Shown piece by piece: positions 47,101 to 59,042 of a stretch of DNA of 64,000 nucleotides. Positions within the stretch are counted from its first letter, which is position 1. The number at the start of each line of letters is the position of its first letter. Under the pieces are notes generated by a model, which did not search any database, was not told where the DNA came from, and saw nothing but the letters and a program-made list of their open reading frames with translations. The position numbers were made by a program, and so were the translations under genes. The DNA lies in the NCBI RefSeq assembly GCF_918797505.1, contig NC_092797.1:32935372-32999371 (forward strand), written 5' to 3'. This DNA is from Bemisia tabaci (Eukaryota; Arthropoda; Insecta; Hemiptera; Aleyrodidae).

Positions 47101-48131
47101 ATTTCGCCCACAGAAACAAAGGCGGAAGAGAAATTAAAATGCGCAAACAAAGCTCACTTTTTTTCTTTCCTTTCCGGAGAGAGATCCAGCAAAACAGGCA
47201 ACGTCTGATGTGGGTCGACATTAGTTGCGACATTTCGTTCAGATCTGAATGAACTTCGCGGATTCTATTGGGTAAGCGAGAGTGAGATGACTGTCTACAA
47301 GATGACAACTCTCTGCAGATGCGAGATCTGAGATTAAGGCATGGTGTAATTTGTCAATTTTTCTCTTTTACGGTCTTTTGTTTTCCTGATAAAAATCTGT
47401 ATAACCTCAATTAATAAAACCTTTAATTAGAGATCATACTAGAAATGAGAATCTACACGTAAAAAAAGATCTTACACACTAAAGTTCTGTAATATCCAAA
47501 CTAATATAAACGGAAAATCAATTAATCCTTGATGTAATCTTTGGTGAGGGGATGCTCTTTCTGAATTGGGTAGAAAAAAAAAATCGTAAAAGTCCTGCTA
47601 AGATGCCACGGGAAAGAAGTATAACAATCCAACTATACTCCTGCCTGATTTTGGCGTCAGATTAAAGAAAAGTTGCACCAGAGTCACAGTTGTGTCTGCC
47701 CAAAATGTGGTTGGATCAACCATCTAGTGTAACTACTCTTGCATCTGACGCAAAAATCAGCCAGGATAATAGTTGGGGTTGTTATACTCTTTTTTCAGTG
47801 CGGCAACCATTTTTACCGGACGCGATGCTTCTGGCTCCTCCATTTACTGATTCCAGCCTTAAATGGCCACTTTTGCTAATTTTGTTACTAATTCAACAGA
47901 ATCTTACCCAGCTTTACCGTCTAACAATTTAGAATCAGACATACACGTTTCGGTGAATGCAATTTGTAGGTATTACGCTGAGGCAAGAATCAATATTGTC
48001 CAATAAAAAAAAAGGAAACTAATGATTGTGCATGACAAAGTCGTATTTAATTTAATTTCCTCCAATTTTGATGAAGAATAAATATTTCTATAGAATCACA
48101 TGATGTCCACAAAAAATATAAATACATTTAA
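44103..48131. other. No gene recognised; minor repeats
   Basis: A (TTGG)n run at about 45980-46002 and a family O-like fragment at about 45935-45970. An A/G-rich tract lies at about 46480-46510. A GC-rich patch at 46035-46250 carries a 157-codon frame (45976-46449) with no domain I recognise. Confidence 0.4.
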
Positions 48132-48920
48132 CTAGGGGCTTATGGGGCTGCTTCGCAGCCCCTTATTTTTCCTGTACACTTTTCACTTTCACATGTTTTT
48201 TTTTTTTTTTATTTATTTTCATTTAATTTTCTGTTTTGTCTTTGAATCGGGTCTAATTATTTCTTTGAGAGAATAAATATAACAAATGTTTTCAAAAATT
48301 GTAATTTTATTTAGTAAACTTTAAACTAAAATTTTGTTTTAATCTTCATACAAAATTATTTTTTAGGTTTTACATTTGTTTTCAAACTAATTTTAAAGAA
48401 GATCTTTTTTTATTTTTTAAATACTTTGCTTTTTTTCGATTAAATTGTTGATTCTTCTTTTGCCATTTCTGTCCTGCTTTTCTTCCTATATTTCCTACAA
48501 CTTTGCTCTTCTTCTTTCCTCCTTTTGTCTTTTCTTTTTTTCCTTCTTCTTTTTCTTCTTCAGTAGCTGTTCCTTCTGGTTCTTCTTCTTTTTCTGCTCC
48601 TGTTTTAACTTCATCTAATTTTTCCAATTTGGCAGCAGTTATTAAAATGACCATTGGACATTTCACCCTGAAAATGGCGAGCATCACAATGATGACAACT
48701 TATATTCATTAAACCGGCTGAAAATTTGGTAACAAAATTTTCATCAAAGTTCTGATCATCAATTTTATACTTCCGAAATGAAGAAATGAAACTTTGATTT
48801 TCTATACTAATAACAGAGTTAAGTTCTTGCTTCACTAAACGAACATGCAAAGAATTCTGGAAAACGCGACCACGTTTTGGAGGACGACCGCCTCGGTCAT
48901 TGAAAATTTCACTCATAACA
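48132..48920 (-). mobile_element. Internally deleted Helitron, 3' end defined
   Basis: On the minus strand the element ends with hairpin GGGGCTGC-GAA-GCAGCCCC (48162 to 48144), then 8 bases, then CTAG at 48135-48132, followed by host T. This is the canonical Helitron terminus. Upstream (48382-48916) lie two overlapping minus-strand frames with the Helitron-type motif HCDARHF...CCQIGKI. Rep and helicase regions are absent. The 5' TC end was not located. Confidence 0.75.
48382..48916 (-). pseudogene. Frameshifted Helitron N-terminal ORF fragment
   Basis: Frame one (48916 down to 48611) starts MSEIFNDRGGRPPKRGRVFQ and reaches ISCHHCDARHFQGE then CCQIGKI, a Cys/His motif typical of the region before the Rep domain in insect Helitron proteins. 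It then stops. The adjacent frame (48687 down to 48382) carries on with an acidic/basic low-complexity stretch (EEEKEEGKKEKTKGGKKKSK) and KNKKRSSLKLV. One indel separates them. No Rep or helicase follows. Confidence 0.6.
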
Positions 48921-49599
48921 ACTGTTAAATTTAAAATTAAAATTAGTAAAAATTATTATTATTTTAACAAAATCACAACTGAAAAGTTCAATTTTTAAAT
49001 TAAAAAAAAATAAATCAGAAGAAAAAGGATGAAATGAAAATGGAAATTAATAATAAACATATTTATACACATTGAAAAGAAACAGCGTGAAAAGTTCTGA
49101 TCGGAAATGAGAAAAAAAACTTGGAGGTTATTGCCTTAATGAGGAAAAATTGGCAATAGGAAAAAGATGGAACCAATCATGAAAAACCGTAAAAAAAAAA
49201 AAAAAAAACGCGGGAAAAGAAAAATGTAAGTTGATGGCAGTTGAGTGTTGGAAGTAACCTCACTTAATGATGATTGTTGAATGAAAACAGCTGATAAAAA
49301 GACAGCAAACAGTAAAGTAAGATGCGTCGCAACAAAACTTTTCCGAAAAACAAAAAACAAAAAACCCCCACTTCCCCTCATCCAATTTATGAGTTTTTAG
49401 GGATTTAAAAATCGGGGACGAACCCCAGAAAATAATTTATAGTTTTCCCGAAGCATTGAGAACAAACACCTTTCAAATGAACCAACGCCCCTCGCAATTA
49501 GTACAGTGGTTGATTCACAATTTCATTCTATTTTTCAAATTAGATATTAAGATTTCACTTTAAAGAGAAACTGTGTTTACAAGGGATATTTGGAACGCG
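48921..49599. other. AT-rich, possibly the rest of the Helitron 5' side
   Basis: Very AT-rich with long A runs (about 49188-49208) and a small GGGG...CCCC dyad at about 49420. No gene. Confidence 0.4.
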
Positions 49600-49874
49600 T
49601 TAAACAGAAAGGAACCAAGCCACATCAGCTATTGCCAAATTTAATTGGACAATTTAATATTTTACATGAAAACGGTTGTGCGGATTTTTGTGTAAATTTC
49701 AGTGAATTTTCTCCATAGTGCGAAGCAAATTCCTTAAAATTTTCAAAGGAATCTCTCGTTCACACAAACGTTCTCTCGTAAAAAAATTCAGCCCAGTTAA
49801 GGTTAACAAGAGCTAACCTTAGCTCCTGCTAACGAGCTGAAATGGCTTGGTTCCTTTCTGTTCAACGCAGTCCA
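49600..49874. mobile_element. Family D MITE, copy 3
   Basis: GCGTTAAACAGAAAGGAACC, AAGCCACATCAGCTATTGCC ... GGCTTGGTTCCTTTCTGTTC, AACGCAGTCC; shared interior. The right inner arm has an extra local duplication (agctaacc). Confidence 0.82.
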
Positions 49875-50985
49875 TTTTCAGTTTTAATTTCATCGTCTTT
49901 GCGATTCCATCAATGTAGCAACGTTGCATGTTTGCAGATTCGAATTATGAATTATTAGTGTTACGAATTAATGGCGGAGGGAAAAAAGTATGAGACAAGA
50001 GTGCACGGATGCAAGTTATGAAATTCATCGGACGCACATCACCGTTCCTTTCGCAACAGTCATTCCGGTATCGAGTCGGAAAAGAAGAAGCATGGAGAAG
50101 GGCGGAACGCCGCGAAGGATAGACTCCACGCATCTCTCGCATGAACGTAATAGGAGAAAGGTCAGAGACACCGGTGGCGCCTGCGAACAGGATCGCCACG
50201 GCGGAAATCCACGTAATACGTGTTTTTGCACGCGGTGGTAAATCTCCCGGTCATATAATACGTGTTAAAATCCTCCAATAATACGTACGATGCACTGGAT
50301 TTTTCCAAAAATATCCCAAAGTCGACTAATCAACGACCGATTGATCACTGACGTCATGTAAAGATTGAGGCGCAGGATATTTTGTCGACATTATTGAAGG
50401 CTTATTTTCAAAAACAGGTTAAAATCGTATCTTTTTTGCGTTTAAATTTTGAAAATATAGCAAAATTGAAAAGTCTTTTGAGACTTTGGAAATGTCATGG
50501 CTTAAGTTTGAATAAAATTAATTGATCGGTTTACGGACATATTTTTAAGAGCAGTAAGACACAAGTAAAAATACGGTAATTTTGAAATGAACATTCTCTT
50601 GCATACTGTCTTTTTAAGCATGATCTGAGTTAACTTATTATCAAGTAGAAAATTGGAGAAAAGCTCAATATTTTTTCATTATGAGTAGCCGAAACCCCAA
50701 AATAAATAAAAATAAAAAGTGGAGTACTAAATTTAGGAGAAATAAATAAAATAATTTTTAATAAAACATGGCTAAAATTGAAAATTTCCTAGCCCGCGCA
50801 GTGTTGCGCGTGATCGATGACACAAGAGTACCAACCGTTGACGAATCGTCCGAATATTTCAGTTCAAGTATAGCAACTGATGAAAATTTCTACTAAATAT
50901 CGTTGCTCTTTTCTCGTTTCGGGAAATACGAAAATAAGAATTAAAACATGCGATACATGATTATGATGCAATACGCACGATGGTA
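49875..50985. other. No gene recognised
   Basis: The 49990-50240 frames on both strands (somewhat GC-rich, CpG-containing) have no domain. The rest is AT-rich and leads into the CpG island at about 50990. Confidence 0.4.
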
Positions 50986-51252
50986 GACAATGATAAGGCG
51001 AAGCAATTAAAGGTAAAATGTAGGGCTTGGCAGCGAATCTGGACTGATAGCGGCGGCGCCGGCGCGCGGCGTGCGGAGCGGCGAATCGGAAGTTAGGGGA
51101 GCTTTGCCCCCTCCGAGGAAGAGAGGGGCCGCCCGGCGCCCAGCGGAGGAAAGTGAGAGTGGACGGAGGATGAAAGTAGGGGGTCAGGGTTAGGACCTTG
51201 AGGAGCGCCACCATCCACCATCCACCTTCCACTCGCGCCGCGACCGCGCTCG

Positions 51253-51288
51253 TATAAATACGAAAAGGCAGCATTTTCCGACGTCAGT
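51253..51288 (+). promoter_or_regulatory. TATA/initiator core promoter in a CpG-rich island
   Basis: TATAAATA at 51253-51260 is followed by TCAGT at 51284-51288, placing the initiator A (51286) 33 bp after the start of the TATA box, the normal arthropod spacing. The 400 bp upstream (about 50990-51250) are strongly GC- and CpG-rich in an AT-rich setting. A strong splice donor lies 92 bp downstream. Together these mark a real polymerase II start on the + strand. Confidence 0.65.
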
Positions 51289-51377
51289 CGTCAACGGTCA
51301 TTGGATCACGTTCGAGTGTTGTGCTTTGATTACATGTTATGTTGATCCGGTTCCAAGGAAACATGCTTACCTCAAGT
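51286..51377 (+). other. First exon of an unidentified gene (5' UTR, perhaps first codons)
   Basis: This stretch runs from the initiator to the donor TCAAGTAAA|GTAAGT at 51378. It contains a short upstream ORF (ATG TTA TGT TGA). A second ATG starts TTG ATC CGG..., and an in-frame ATG CTT ACC TCA AGT AAA ends exactly at the donor in phase 0. I cannot tell whether translation begins here. Downstream exons were not identified with confidence; a possible signal-peptide exon is at 52756. Confidence 0.5.
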
Positions 51378-53048
51378 AAAGTAAGTCTTCCATTTGATTA
51401 TTCCTCATACGGTCAAGCGAAAGGGTCCTTAAGGGTGGAAACGTAAATTGCTCGGAAGAGAGGGAAATTTGCGTTGGGGTTATAAAATTCAATTTTTAGT
51501 TTTTGATGTTAAACTTTTGGTAAGAATTCAAGCTAGATATGCATCATTAGTGCTGTATATGCAGAAATGTGTCGTGGTCAAGATCAACTATGAAAGGATC
51601 GATTTTTGAAAATTGCGTACGTTTTTGCACCAAATGATGCAAACTTGACCTCTTTGAGCTACGATCTCTCACAGAATTTTTTCTCCACCTTAAAGGCCTT
51701 TTTGATCGACTCTTTCACATTTCAAGACATCCCCTTCATTGATTTATCTTTATATTTAGTTATATCTTTAGTTTCTTCCTTTTTTAACCTTCATAAAACG
51801 TAAAGAACTTCGATACGCCCATGATATAGGGCCTCCCCCTATAAGAAAAATGTTGAACCACATCCCCCTCTCCTCTAAAGCGAGACCAAAATCAATTTAT
51901 TGTGCGTTAAAGAAATGTAACACGTAGTTATAAAGTTTCAAGTATTAGTGCTGGAGCTATTGGAGGTTTTGAGTTTGGACTGCTGTGTTTTTAAAATATT
52001 CCTCTTTTATCTGTTTCAAAAGAAAAAAATGTATGAAGTTTGTGCAGAATATTACTCAATAGACAAAGAAAAAGCAATTTTACAACAAGAAAGCATGGTC
52101 TTTCATAGTGATAATGAGTGATCATCAAAATGTTCCGCTCGACGTGTAGGGCTCTATATAATTTTGCGCGTTTATGCTCGTATGTCATACCAGTATTAGA
52201 GGATGACTTTTTAAAGAATATGCTAAAAACACTTCATGTTCCAAAAGAAATGAGCCGTTTAATTTCAACCGTGTAGAATTTTTCTTTTTGGAGGAATATA
52301 GAATTCCCTTAAAAATGCTTCCTCTCGGTTAAAGATAAACTTTCGCGTATTCCAACTAATGTCAACATTCTTCACAACTACAAAGCCACCCTCGTGATAT
52401 TTTTCAATTATCTCGGGGTGAAAGGACTGTGGATCAATCAATCGACAATCGACAGACAGAAATAATTAAATTTTCGAAGGAGTTGTTTTGGCAGAGAATA
52501 AGTAAAATACATTGTGCAAAACAAGGGGAGTATGAGAGATAAAAAGGTACCTTTTTCTAACCGGTCGTTTAAGTCTCTTCGCGTTCAACGGTTCTCGCTT
52601 GTGGTTAGAATTGCTATTGCCAAAAAGTGTAGATGGTAATAATCATTTGCGAAAATAACATTGTTTCCGGTGTGAATCAAACTGTTAAAGTGTGTTAAAA
52701 TCACATATCATATCAATATCCGCATCTATCAATTTTAAAATGCTAAGAAGTCTTTATGTCTGTCTCCCTTCTCCTTGTCATTGTCTTGTGTTTATATGGT
52801 AAATTCCCTTCAGCCTGGCAAATAGTTCTTAAATTCTGCTCTTACACGGCCGTGTATCTAAAGGCAGCGTTTGAGTTTTGGCTCTTGTAGACCATTTGAT
52901 ACATGTTTTTTTAATTACCTCACAAAACTAGTTCTTTATGCTTTTTTCCGCTGGCATTAAATCTTGCGGTTTGCCTATATTATCATAAAAAGAATCAACA
53001 CTGCCGTATCAGCTCGTTGTTTGGGTCAAATTCACAATGTACTTTGAA
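51378..53048. other. Probable intron or 3' flank of the 51-kb gene
   Basis: It starts GTAAGT. AT-rich, no clear downstream exon apart from the tentative one at 52756. Confidence 0.35.
52756..52798 (+). CDS. Candidate signal-peptide exon (tentative)
   Basis: ATG TCT GTC TCC CTT ... reads MSVSLLLVIVLCLYG up to a donor-like TATG|GTAAAT (intron from 52799), phase 1. The peptide is hydrophobic and fits a secretory signal. It lies 1.4 kb downstream of the 51-kb promoter on the same strand. The upstream acceptor is weak (no clear pyrimidine tract before aagaag), so it may be chance. Confidence 0.22.
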
Positions 53049-53049
53049 C

Positions 53050-53192
53050 AATTTGGACCGCATTTTGCAATTAGGAACTATAATTTTTGGCTCATTCGTA
53101 AAAACTCTTATGTTCATAGGGTACTAGTGGTACTTACGTCGTTTCTAAACTGAGCTAGAAATGATGGTTCCTAATTGCAAAATTCAGTCCAA
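53050..53192. mobile_element. Family J short MITE, copy 2
   Basis: TTGGACCGCATTTTGCAATT, AGGAACTATAAT ... TGGTTCCTAATTGCAAAATT, CAGTCCAA. Confidence 0.75.
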
Positions 53193-55266
53193 TCTCACAC
53201 ATTTCGTTATTCCAAGTTTAAAATTGTTCAAACTGGAGCACACCTCCTAACATTTGTACTGGCACATGTACAGCCTTCTCCTGAAGCTTTCGTGTCTTAA
53301 AAAATCTCTGACAAATTTGTTTCTTTTTGAGCGATATACTTATATAGTTGCGCAGTAAGTCCTTCCATTTGATTGTGTCCAAAATCAAAGAATCTTGGAA
53401 CGGACAATGAATTAAGTGGAAAATATGTGTCTGTTACTCACACTAACTTAGTAATTGAACACTCTACCCTGAGTAAACGCTCCAAATCTCACTTCACAGC
53501 CTGCCCCCTACTGTTTATTTATACAAATTATACAAATTGATTCAGTTGGTCATTTACTCGCACAATCGCAAGCTCAACTTTGAATTTCACTCATGCGTCA
53601 TCGGTCATTTGCATATTTTGGCGCCTTATTTTCTCCTGCTATTTTGTTCATGAACCATGTGAAAGTATCTCGATTTATTTCCGTTCCTCGTGAGTACGCT
53701 AACGGCTTCCGGTTTACTTGGTTCTTGTTTCACAATGATGAATGCCAATTGATTTCAACGAGAGAAAAGAAAAGAGGGCTTAAAATTCACGACACGTGGC
53801 TTACTAATAAGAAACCTTAATTCTTAGACTCTTTGGAAGTATCGTGTCGGTGGGTAATTTGAAAGGGGGACGCTAGAAAGATTTTAATTACGGGAGCATT
53901 TTGGATTAGATAAAAACCGATATTTATTGTGTGCTTTTCCCCACACAACTAGACAACCGCTACTAAATGGACAGCTGCTATAGGCAGGATGATGTTTTCG
54001 ATACTAAAAAGTATAAGCATTAAAATAATTTTTAATTTAAATCGTGTAACACAACACCACTTTTCCGCGGTAAGTACATAGAATTTGCAAGTGATGAGTC
54101 TTATGATCAATCAAAATACCGTCTTTAATTACCTCCACACATTAAGACTAGGTGGTTCCATATTTAGTGACTCTTTTCGGTTTTGCCAAAATCGGGTTTT
54201 TCTGTGTTCAATCTACGAACGCACGAGAAAGAAATGTTCCCAATAGTGTTTTCTAGAATAGAATTCTTTTTGAAACAAATAGACTTGTTCTTGAAACAAA
54301 AAGAGTTTCATTTTTCTAGAAAAAATTACTCTATAATCGAGTGTTCCAAAGATGTCCTTTCAATCCTTCAATGGATATTTTTCTATTTTCTAGTGAGAGT
54401 ATATTTGGAATGAAACCATGCAAGGAGACTAGCTTCCTCTATCTGACGATCATACAATGCTATCGAATGATTAATCCTAAATTTCTCCATGAAGTTAACA
54501 AATAGTCAGCAATAATTATAAATGAAATGAACTATATTTTAATGCTTACAACTTGCAATTTACAGTCAAGTTTGGGAACAAAAACGAGCACAAAAAGTGT
54601 CGTCATACTTTCACTGAATCCCGCCTAAATCTCTCTTAGAATAGTTGTCCAACGACCTTCACCTTTTTCGAGTCTTATAAGCCGCAAAAAAATAAATTAA
54701 ATAAAAGGGAAAAAACGCTGTAGAAAACCTAAAAGAATGGGGACAAATTGATCATAGACAACGATAGTTCTTTCACGGGTCAATTCTTACATCTGGTTAA
54801 AAATCTTCCAGACAAAAGCGCCTCAAGCCTTTATTTCACCATAACCTACGAATACATCACACCTGCGATCGCACGCTTTCGCGTCTCTGAAATGAGCAAC
54901 TCCTGGACATTAATCCGTAGAATAACATGAAATCGATTATCGCAACAATGTCTCGTAAAAAACTTGATTGATTTCCGGAACACCTCTCCTCTGGTCAATG
55001 GCTTCTCGACCCGACCCGCTCATTTTAATGAAGCAACTCTTCCTGGCCCTACGGAGTGGATCTTTTATGCAGTAGACACACTGATCTAAACAATCGTAAC
55101 CTTTCGGTCGTAAATACTTACCTCCGATGATTATGCAACCAGTCGGAAGAACCAGGAGGATCTTCTTTTCGTATCGGTCATTCATCGATTCGTGGGCAAA
55201 CGAGGTAATAGGCGATGGGAACCGTGCGCTTTATTCTATCACGCTCGATGTTGCCAAGTGTTTTTG
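53193..55266. other. No gene recognised
   Basis: AT-rich sequence with no supported exon. 53593-53820 is open for 75 codons but has no domain. Confidence 0.45.
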
Positions 55267-55519
55267 CACTGAGAAAGAACTATGATTACAATGATCGAAT
55301 TAGTAGTAGTCTGTATGAGCTTTTAATTAATAGTGATCATAACCAAAAATAGTGGTACTTCTTAACATTCACTAATAATTTTAATACCACGCTAGTGAGG
55401 GATGACATATTGAAAAAAATTATTTAATATCATTGGCACTGGTTACAGCTGCTGTTAATTAAACAGTTCATATGAAACGCTACTACTGTGATGCTTTTAA
55501 CTACAGTTTTTACTCAGTG
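55267..55519. mobile_element. CACTGAG inverted-repeat element (family F), copy 2
   Basis: CACTGAGAAAGAACTATGAT ... AACTACAGTTTTTACTCAGTG. The interior has ggtatt/aatacc- and actaata-type dyads as in the relative at 32.2 kb. Confidence 0.7.
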
Positions 55520-55653
55520 CAGATTGCGTTTGATATGACTGTAATTTTGCTGATTTTTCTTCCTCTCCCCGAAAAAAACCATTATTTTTTACATCAAACG
55601 GAGGTCACTCTCAGATATGGATGATATTCTTCAGTAATAGTTTTATTGATTCA

Positions 55654-55795
55654 TTGGACTTCATCTTGCAATTAGCAACTGCGATTCCTAGCACATCCGT
55701 AAAAACCTTCATGCGCATAGGGAGCCTATTGAAACACACGTTGTTTCTGAACTGAGTCAAAAACCGTGGATCCTAACTGCAAAACGTATTCCAAT
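55654..55795. mobile_element. Family J short MITE, copy 3
   Basis: TTGGACTTCATCTTGCAATT ... GGATCCTAACTGCAAAACGT, ATTCCAA; about 142 bp, diverged. Confidence 0.68.
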
Positions 55796-57040
55796 TGACT
55801 ACATTTTGCGGTGAAGAACAATAACGCTCTGTGGCTTATTTCGGAAGAAAAATCATATTAGACTTCCTTATGCAGATCGGTGATTTCTTAGATGAGCTAG
55901 AAGTAGTGGCCCCTTATTGCAGAACAGGAGTCCTTAGCAAAGACCCACCTATCGATTAATGAAATTAATACGTTTTTTCTTGTTCATCTCGTGTCTTTCG
56001 GACAAGACTGAGGAGCCAAAGAGATATCCAAAAATAAATTAAGCTGCTTCAACATGTGTCGGCAGCGTATTACAGTCGCTCATTCCTTCCGCATACTTTT
56101 ATAAGCTCATTATGATTCGTATACGTAATGAGGGTTTTGCGTGGCACCGTGACCGACTCTGTGTGTGTTGAAAGAGTCAGGAAGAAAGGGAAAATAGAAC
56201 AATTCTGCATTTAAAAAAGATAAAGTTACGCGATTAGGCCCTGTAATTCGTGCGTCTGCAATTCAAGCAAGTTAGAAAAATGCACTTAGTAGGGTATTGA
56301 CCCTCCGCTCTAGAGTATTTTTGTTGACGATCACGAGTCGTTATCACTGCGTTGCAAAAGAAAGGTAAGAAAATAACGCTTGATATTTCCTCGATTGAAA
56401 GACAGAGAAAAAATTTCCATTTTTAATTTGTGACTACCAATTTCAAAACTTAATCTTATGACTTCAATGATAAATAGTATCCATAAGTGAAACTGTTCAG
56501 CAGTAAGAAATAAATGGCGACGCGAAAAATCGTTTTATTGACAAAAACTGCAAGGACTCCTTCAAGAATCCGTTAAACTTTATACATGTATCTAGTAAGA
56601 AGTACATAGACTAATCATCAAAACAATAATTGCAGATACCCTGGGCTCGGACCTTTCTTTTACAATTTATCATACATTTCAACCTATAAAAATCGCAGAA
56701 TATGGCTATAAGTCTCACCAGCCATTCCACTTATCATGGCTCAAGCTTCATGTGTTAAAATGTGTTAGTTTTCTAAAAAAGTGAAAAAGAAGGAAAAGGT
56801 CATGTTTTTTGTAGTTTTGCTCAGTCAAATGCCCCTTCAAAGTCAAAGTAATAAGATGTTTATACACAATGAGCATGACAAAGTACAGTCAGAAATGTAG
56901 ATTTGGTATGCTGAAAGGGGGCAATGCATTTTATGCATAAGCATCACAATTGCGCATTTGTTGGCATCATTATTTTTTACCAAAAAATTGTGCACACAAT
57001 GAATGGTTTGAATTCAAGTGACAATATCAAATTGTATTTC
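55796..57040. other. No gene recognised
   Basis: AT-rich sequence; nothing supportable. Confidence 0.5.
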
Positions 57041-58495
57041 GCACAATAGTGGCGCCTCCAATCTGCGGATATTTTGAACTTGAATTTACACATTTCAGTT
57101 TCTCCGTGACGGCGCGAATTTCTTTCCCACGCAACGTCACCGCACTGAAACTCTTCACGACGGTCCGCGTTTCTTTTTACCCTTTTATGGAATCGCAGAT
57201 TGGATCCCACCAAAAGCCGGCGAATTTCTTCGAGGCGGCGGCAACCGAGGGACAGCCGGTCGGGGCAAAAAAACCGGTTCGTGAGCGGAATCGTCTCCCG
57301 TCACGAATTTCGGGAGCGCGAGACCCGACGCCTCAGCGCCGTTGCCGGGGCCTCCTCCGCCGGGCCGTGCACCGGAAAACGACGTATAACACTCGAATGT
57401 TGCCGGATATTCCGCCATGAAATATTTATTTTTCAGGGAAATTCTAAATATTTTCCTTTTAAATTATTAGGTATAATAGTTTACATTGCGAATAATTCAC
57501 TGTCGTATCTTCATCAGCTCCTTCCCTCAGGGTGGCAATGTGCAGTTTGCATCGTGATTAAGGGACGTTTAAGGAGGCCTTCATCGTAGCGTCTTAAAAT
57601 GGACAGTTTTTACGAACTGTAGTTAAAATTTAACAGAAAGGAATCTTTTTAGGGATCATTATGATCTGCCTCTGCAATAATCGAAACATGCAAAAGATAA
57701 TACCGAATAATTTTGGAAAAATTCCAGCTGTGTACGGCTTTACCCAAAAGTTTGTGAAAATCACAGGTTTTTTTTTACTATGAATATTTTATATTTTTTG
57801 GAGTGTAAAATCATTAAAATTCCTTGCAAAAATCTATTTTCAAAGCTCTACTATTTTTGTACTAAGTATGGAAAATATTGTCATTTTCATGAAACTTTCT
57901 TGTTGGTCTCCTTAAATATCCTAGCATCACAATGTTTACCCAACAGAAGTACAGAGCCTTTCTGAGGAAACGAGCTGATTAGGAAACGACCATGATCGTT
58001 GTAGGACCCTGTAAAAAATTTAAAAAAAAATGTTTCCCCATAAAATCGTGTTTCATTGAGGGACATTTGACAGCGGCAAAAGTTCCATACGGCGTTCTTC
58101 CTCAGCGCGGTGGTCCGAATTCCAGGTCCGTGGAGCGGCCATTGTTCGGGCGGCAACGTGGTGCGGAAGGTCGGAAGTGACGGTGGCGCCCCGACGCCCC
58201 TCGGCCGACGCCGACGCCGCGGCGTCCAGCCCAGCGATGGGGCCCGGGCCGGCTGTTGCTCTGTGCCCGGCCGGATTGTCGTCGCTTACGGATACGTACA
58301 ATTATTGCGCGAATAAAGATTGCGTAAGAGCCAGATGATTTGACCCCGGAACTCGGAACCGGCGACCTTTCCTCGCGGGGATTCCTAACCTGGAGCCGCT
58401 ATCGCGCTCCTCCGATACGCCTCCGTGAGCCCTTTTTCTCGGAACTCTGAACTTCTTGGCACCGGGCTGCACTCTACTCGTCTCGGACGTCATTT
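57040..58495. other. CpG-rich island split by a family A element
   Basis: 57040-57362 and 58114-58490 are strikingly GC- and CpG-rich compared with surroundings and are separated by a long family A MITE. No conserved coding frame is evident. Possibly an old promoter or first-exon region. Confidence 0.35.
57363..58113. mobile_element. Family A MITE, long variant, copy 11
   Basis: Left gggccgtgcaccggaaaacg with ACGTATAACACTCGAATGTT; right TCCATACGGCGTTCTTCCTC, AGCGCGGTGG. About 500 bp of AT-rich DNA lies between the arms. Confidence 0.68.
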
Positions 58496-58501
58496 GTTTA
58501 T

Positions 58502-58667
58502 CAGTGGCGTGGCGTGAATTGCGATCTATCGATTGTTATGCCATTTGAACCTATGGAAAAAAGATCGATTGTCAGGGCGTTCGCAGCGAACACCTTAGTA
58601 ATCGATTCTTTACTATAGCTTCAAAAAGCGATATTTCGATAATCGATCCTTCACGCCACGCCACTGA
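58502..58667. mobile_element. Family C hAT-like MITE, best-preserved copy
   Basis: CAGTGGCGTGGCGTGAATTG ... CCTTCACGCCACGCCACTG, with TTGTTTAT at 58494-58501 and 58668-58675 (8-bp duplication). The interior dyad gttcgcagcgaac is shared with the copy at 5970. Confidence 0.88.
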
Positions 58668-58795
58668 TTGTTTATTCTTTCAACTCCCCGCTCCGTTATA
58701 AATTAACTTTGCAACTAACCATGAGGAGCTAGTCTATGAGTGTTATCCACCCTGAAAAATGAATCGTTGCTCTTAAAATGTTCAGACTGAATTGG

Positions 58796-59042
58796 ACCGC
58801 ATTTAGCAGAAAGGAACAAAGCCACATCAGCTATCGCCAAATTTATCCGGGCAATTTATATTTTTTACAAGAGGCCGTCTCTGCGGATTCCTTTGAAAAT
58901 TTAAAGGAGTCTGCTTTGTGCCGTGTAAAAAATTCACTGAAATTTGCACAATAATCACCACAGCCATTTTCATATAAAACATTAATAGCTCGATTAAATA
59001 TGGCAATGGCTGATGCGGCTTGGTTCCTCTCTGTTTAACGCG
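58796..59042. mobile_element. Family D MITE, copy 4
   Basis: GGACCGCATTTAGCAGAAAG, AACAAAGCCACATCAGCTAT ... GGCTTGGTTCCTCTCTGTTT, AACGCGCC. Confidence 0.82.
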
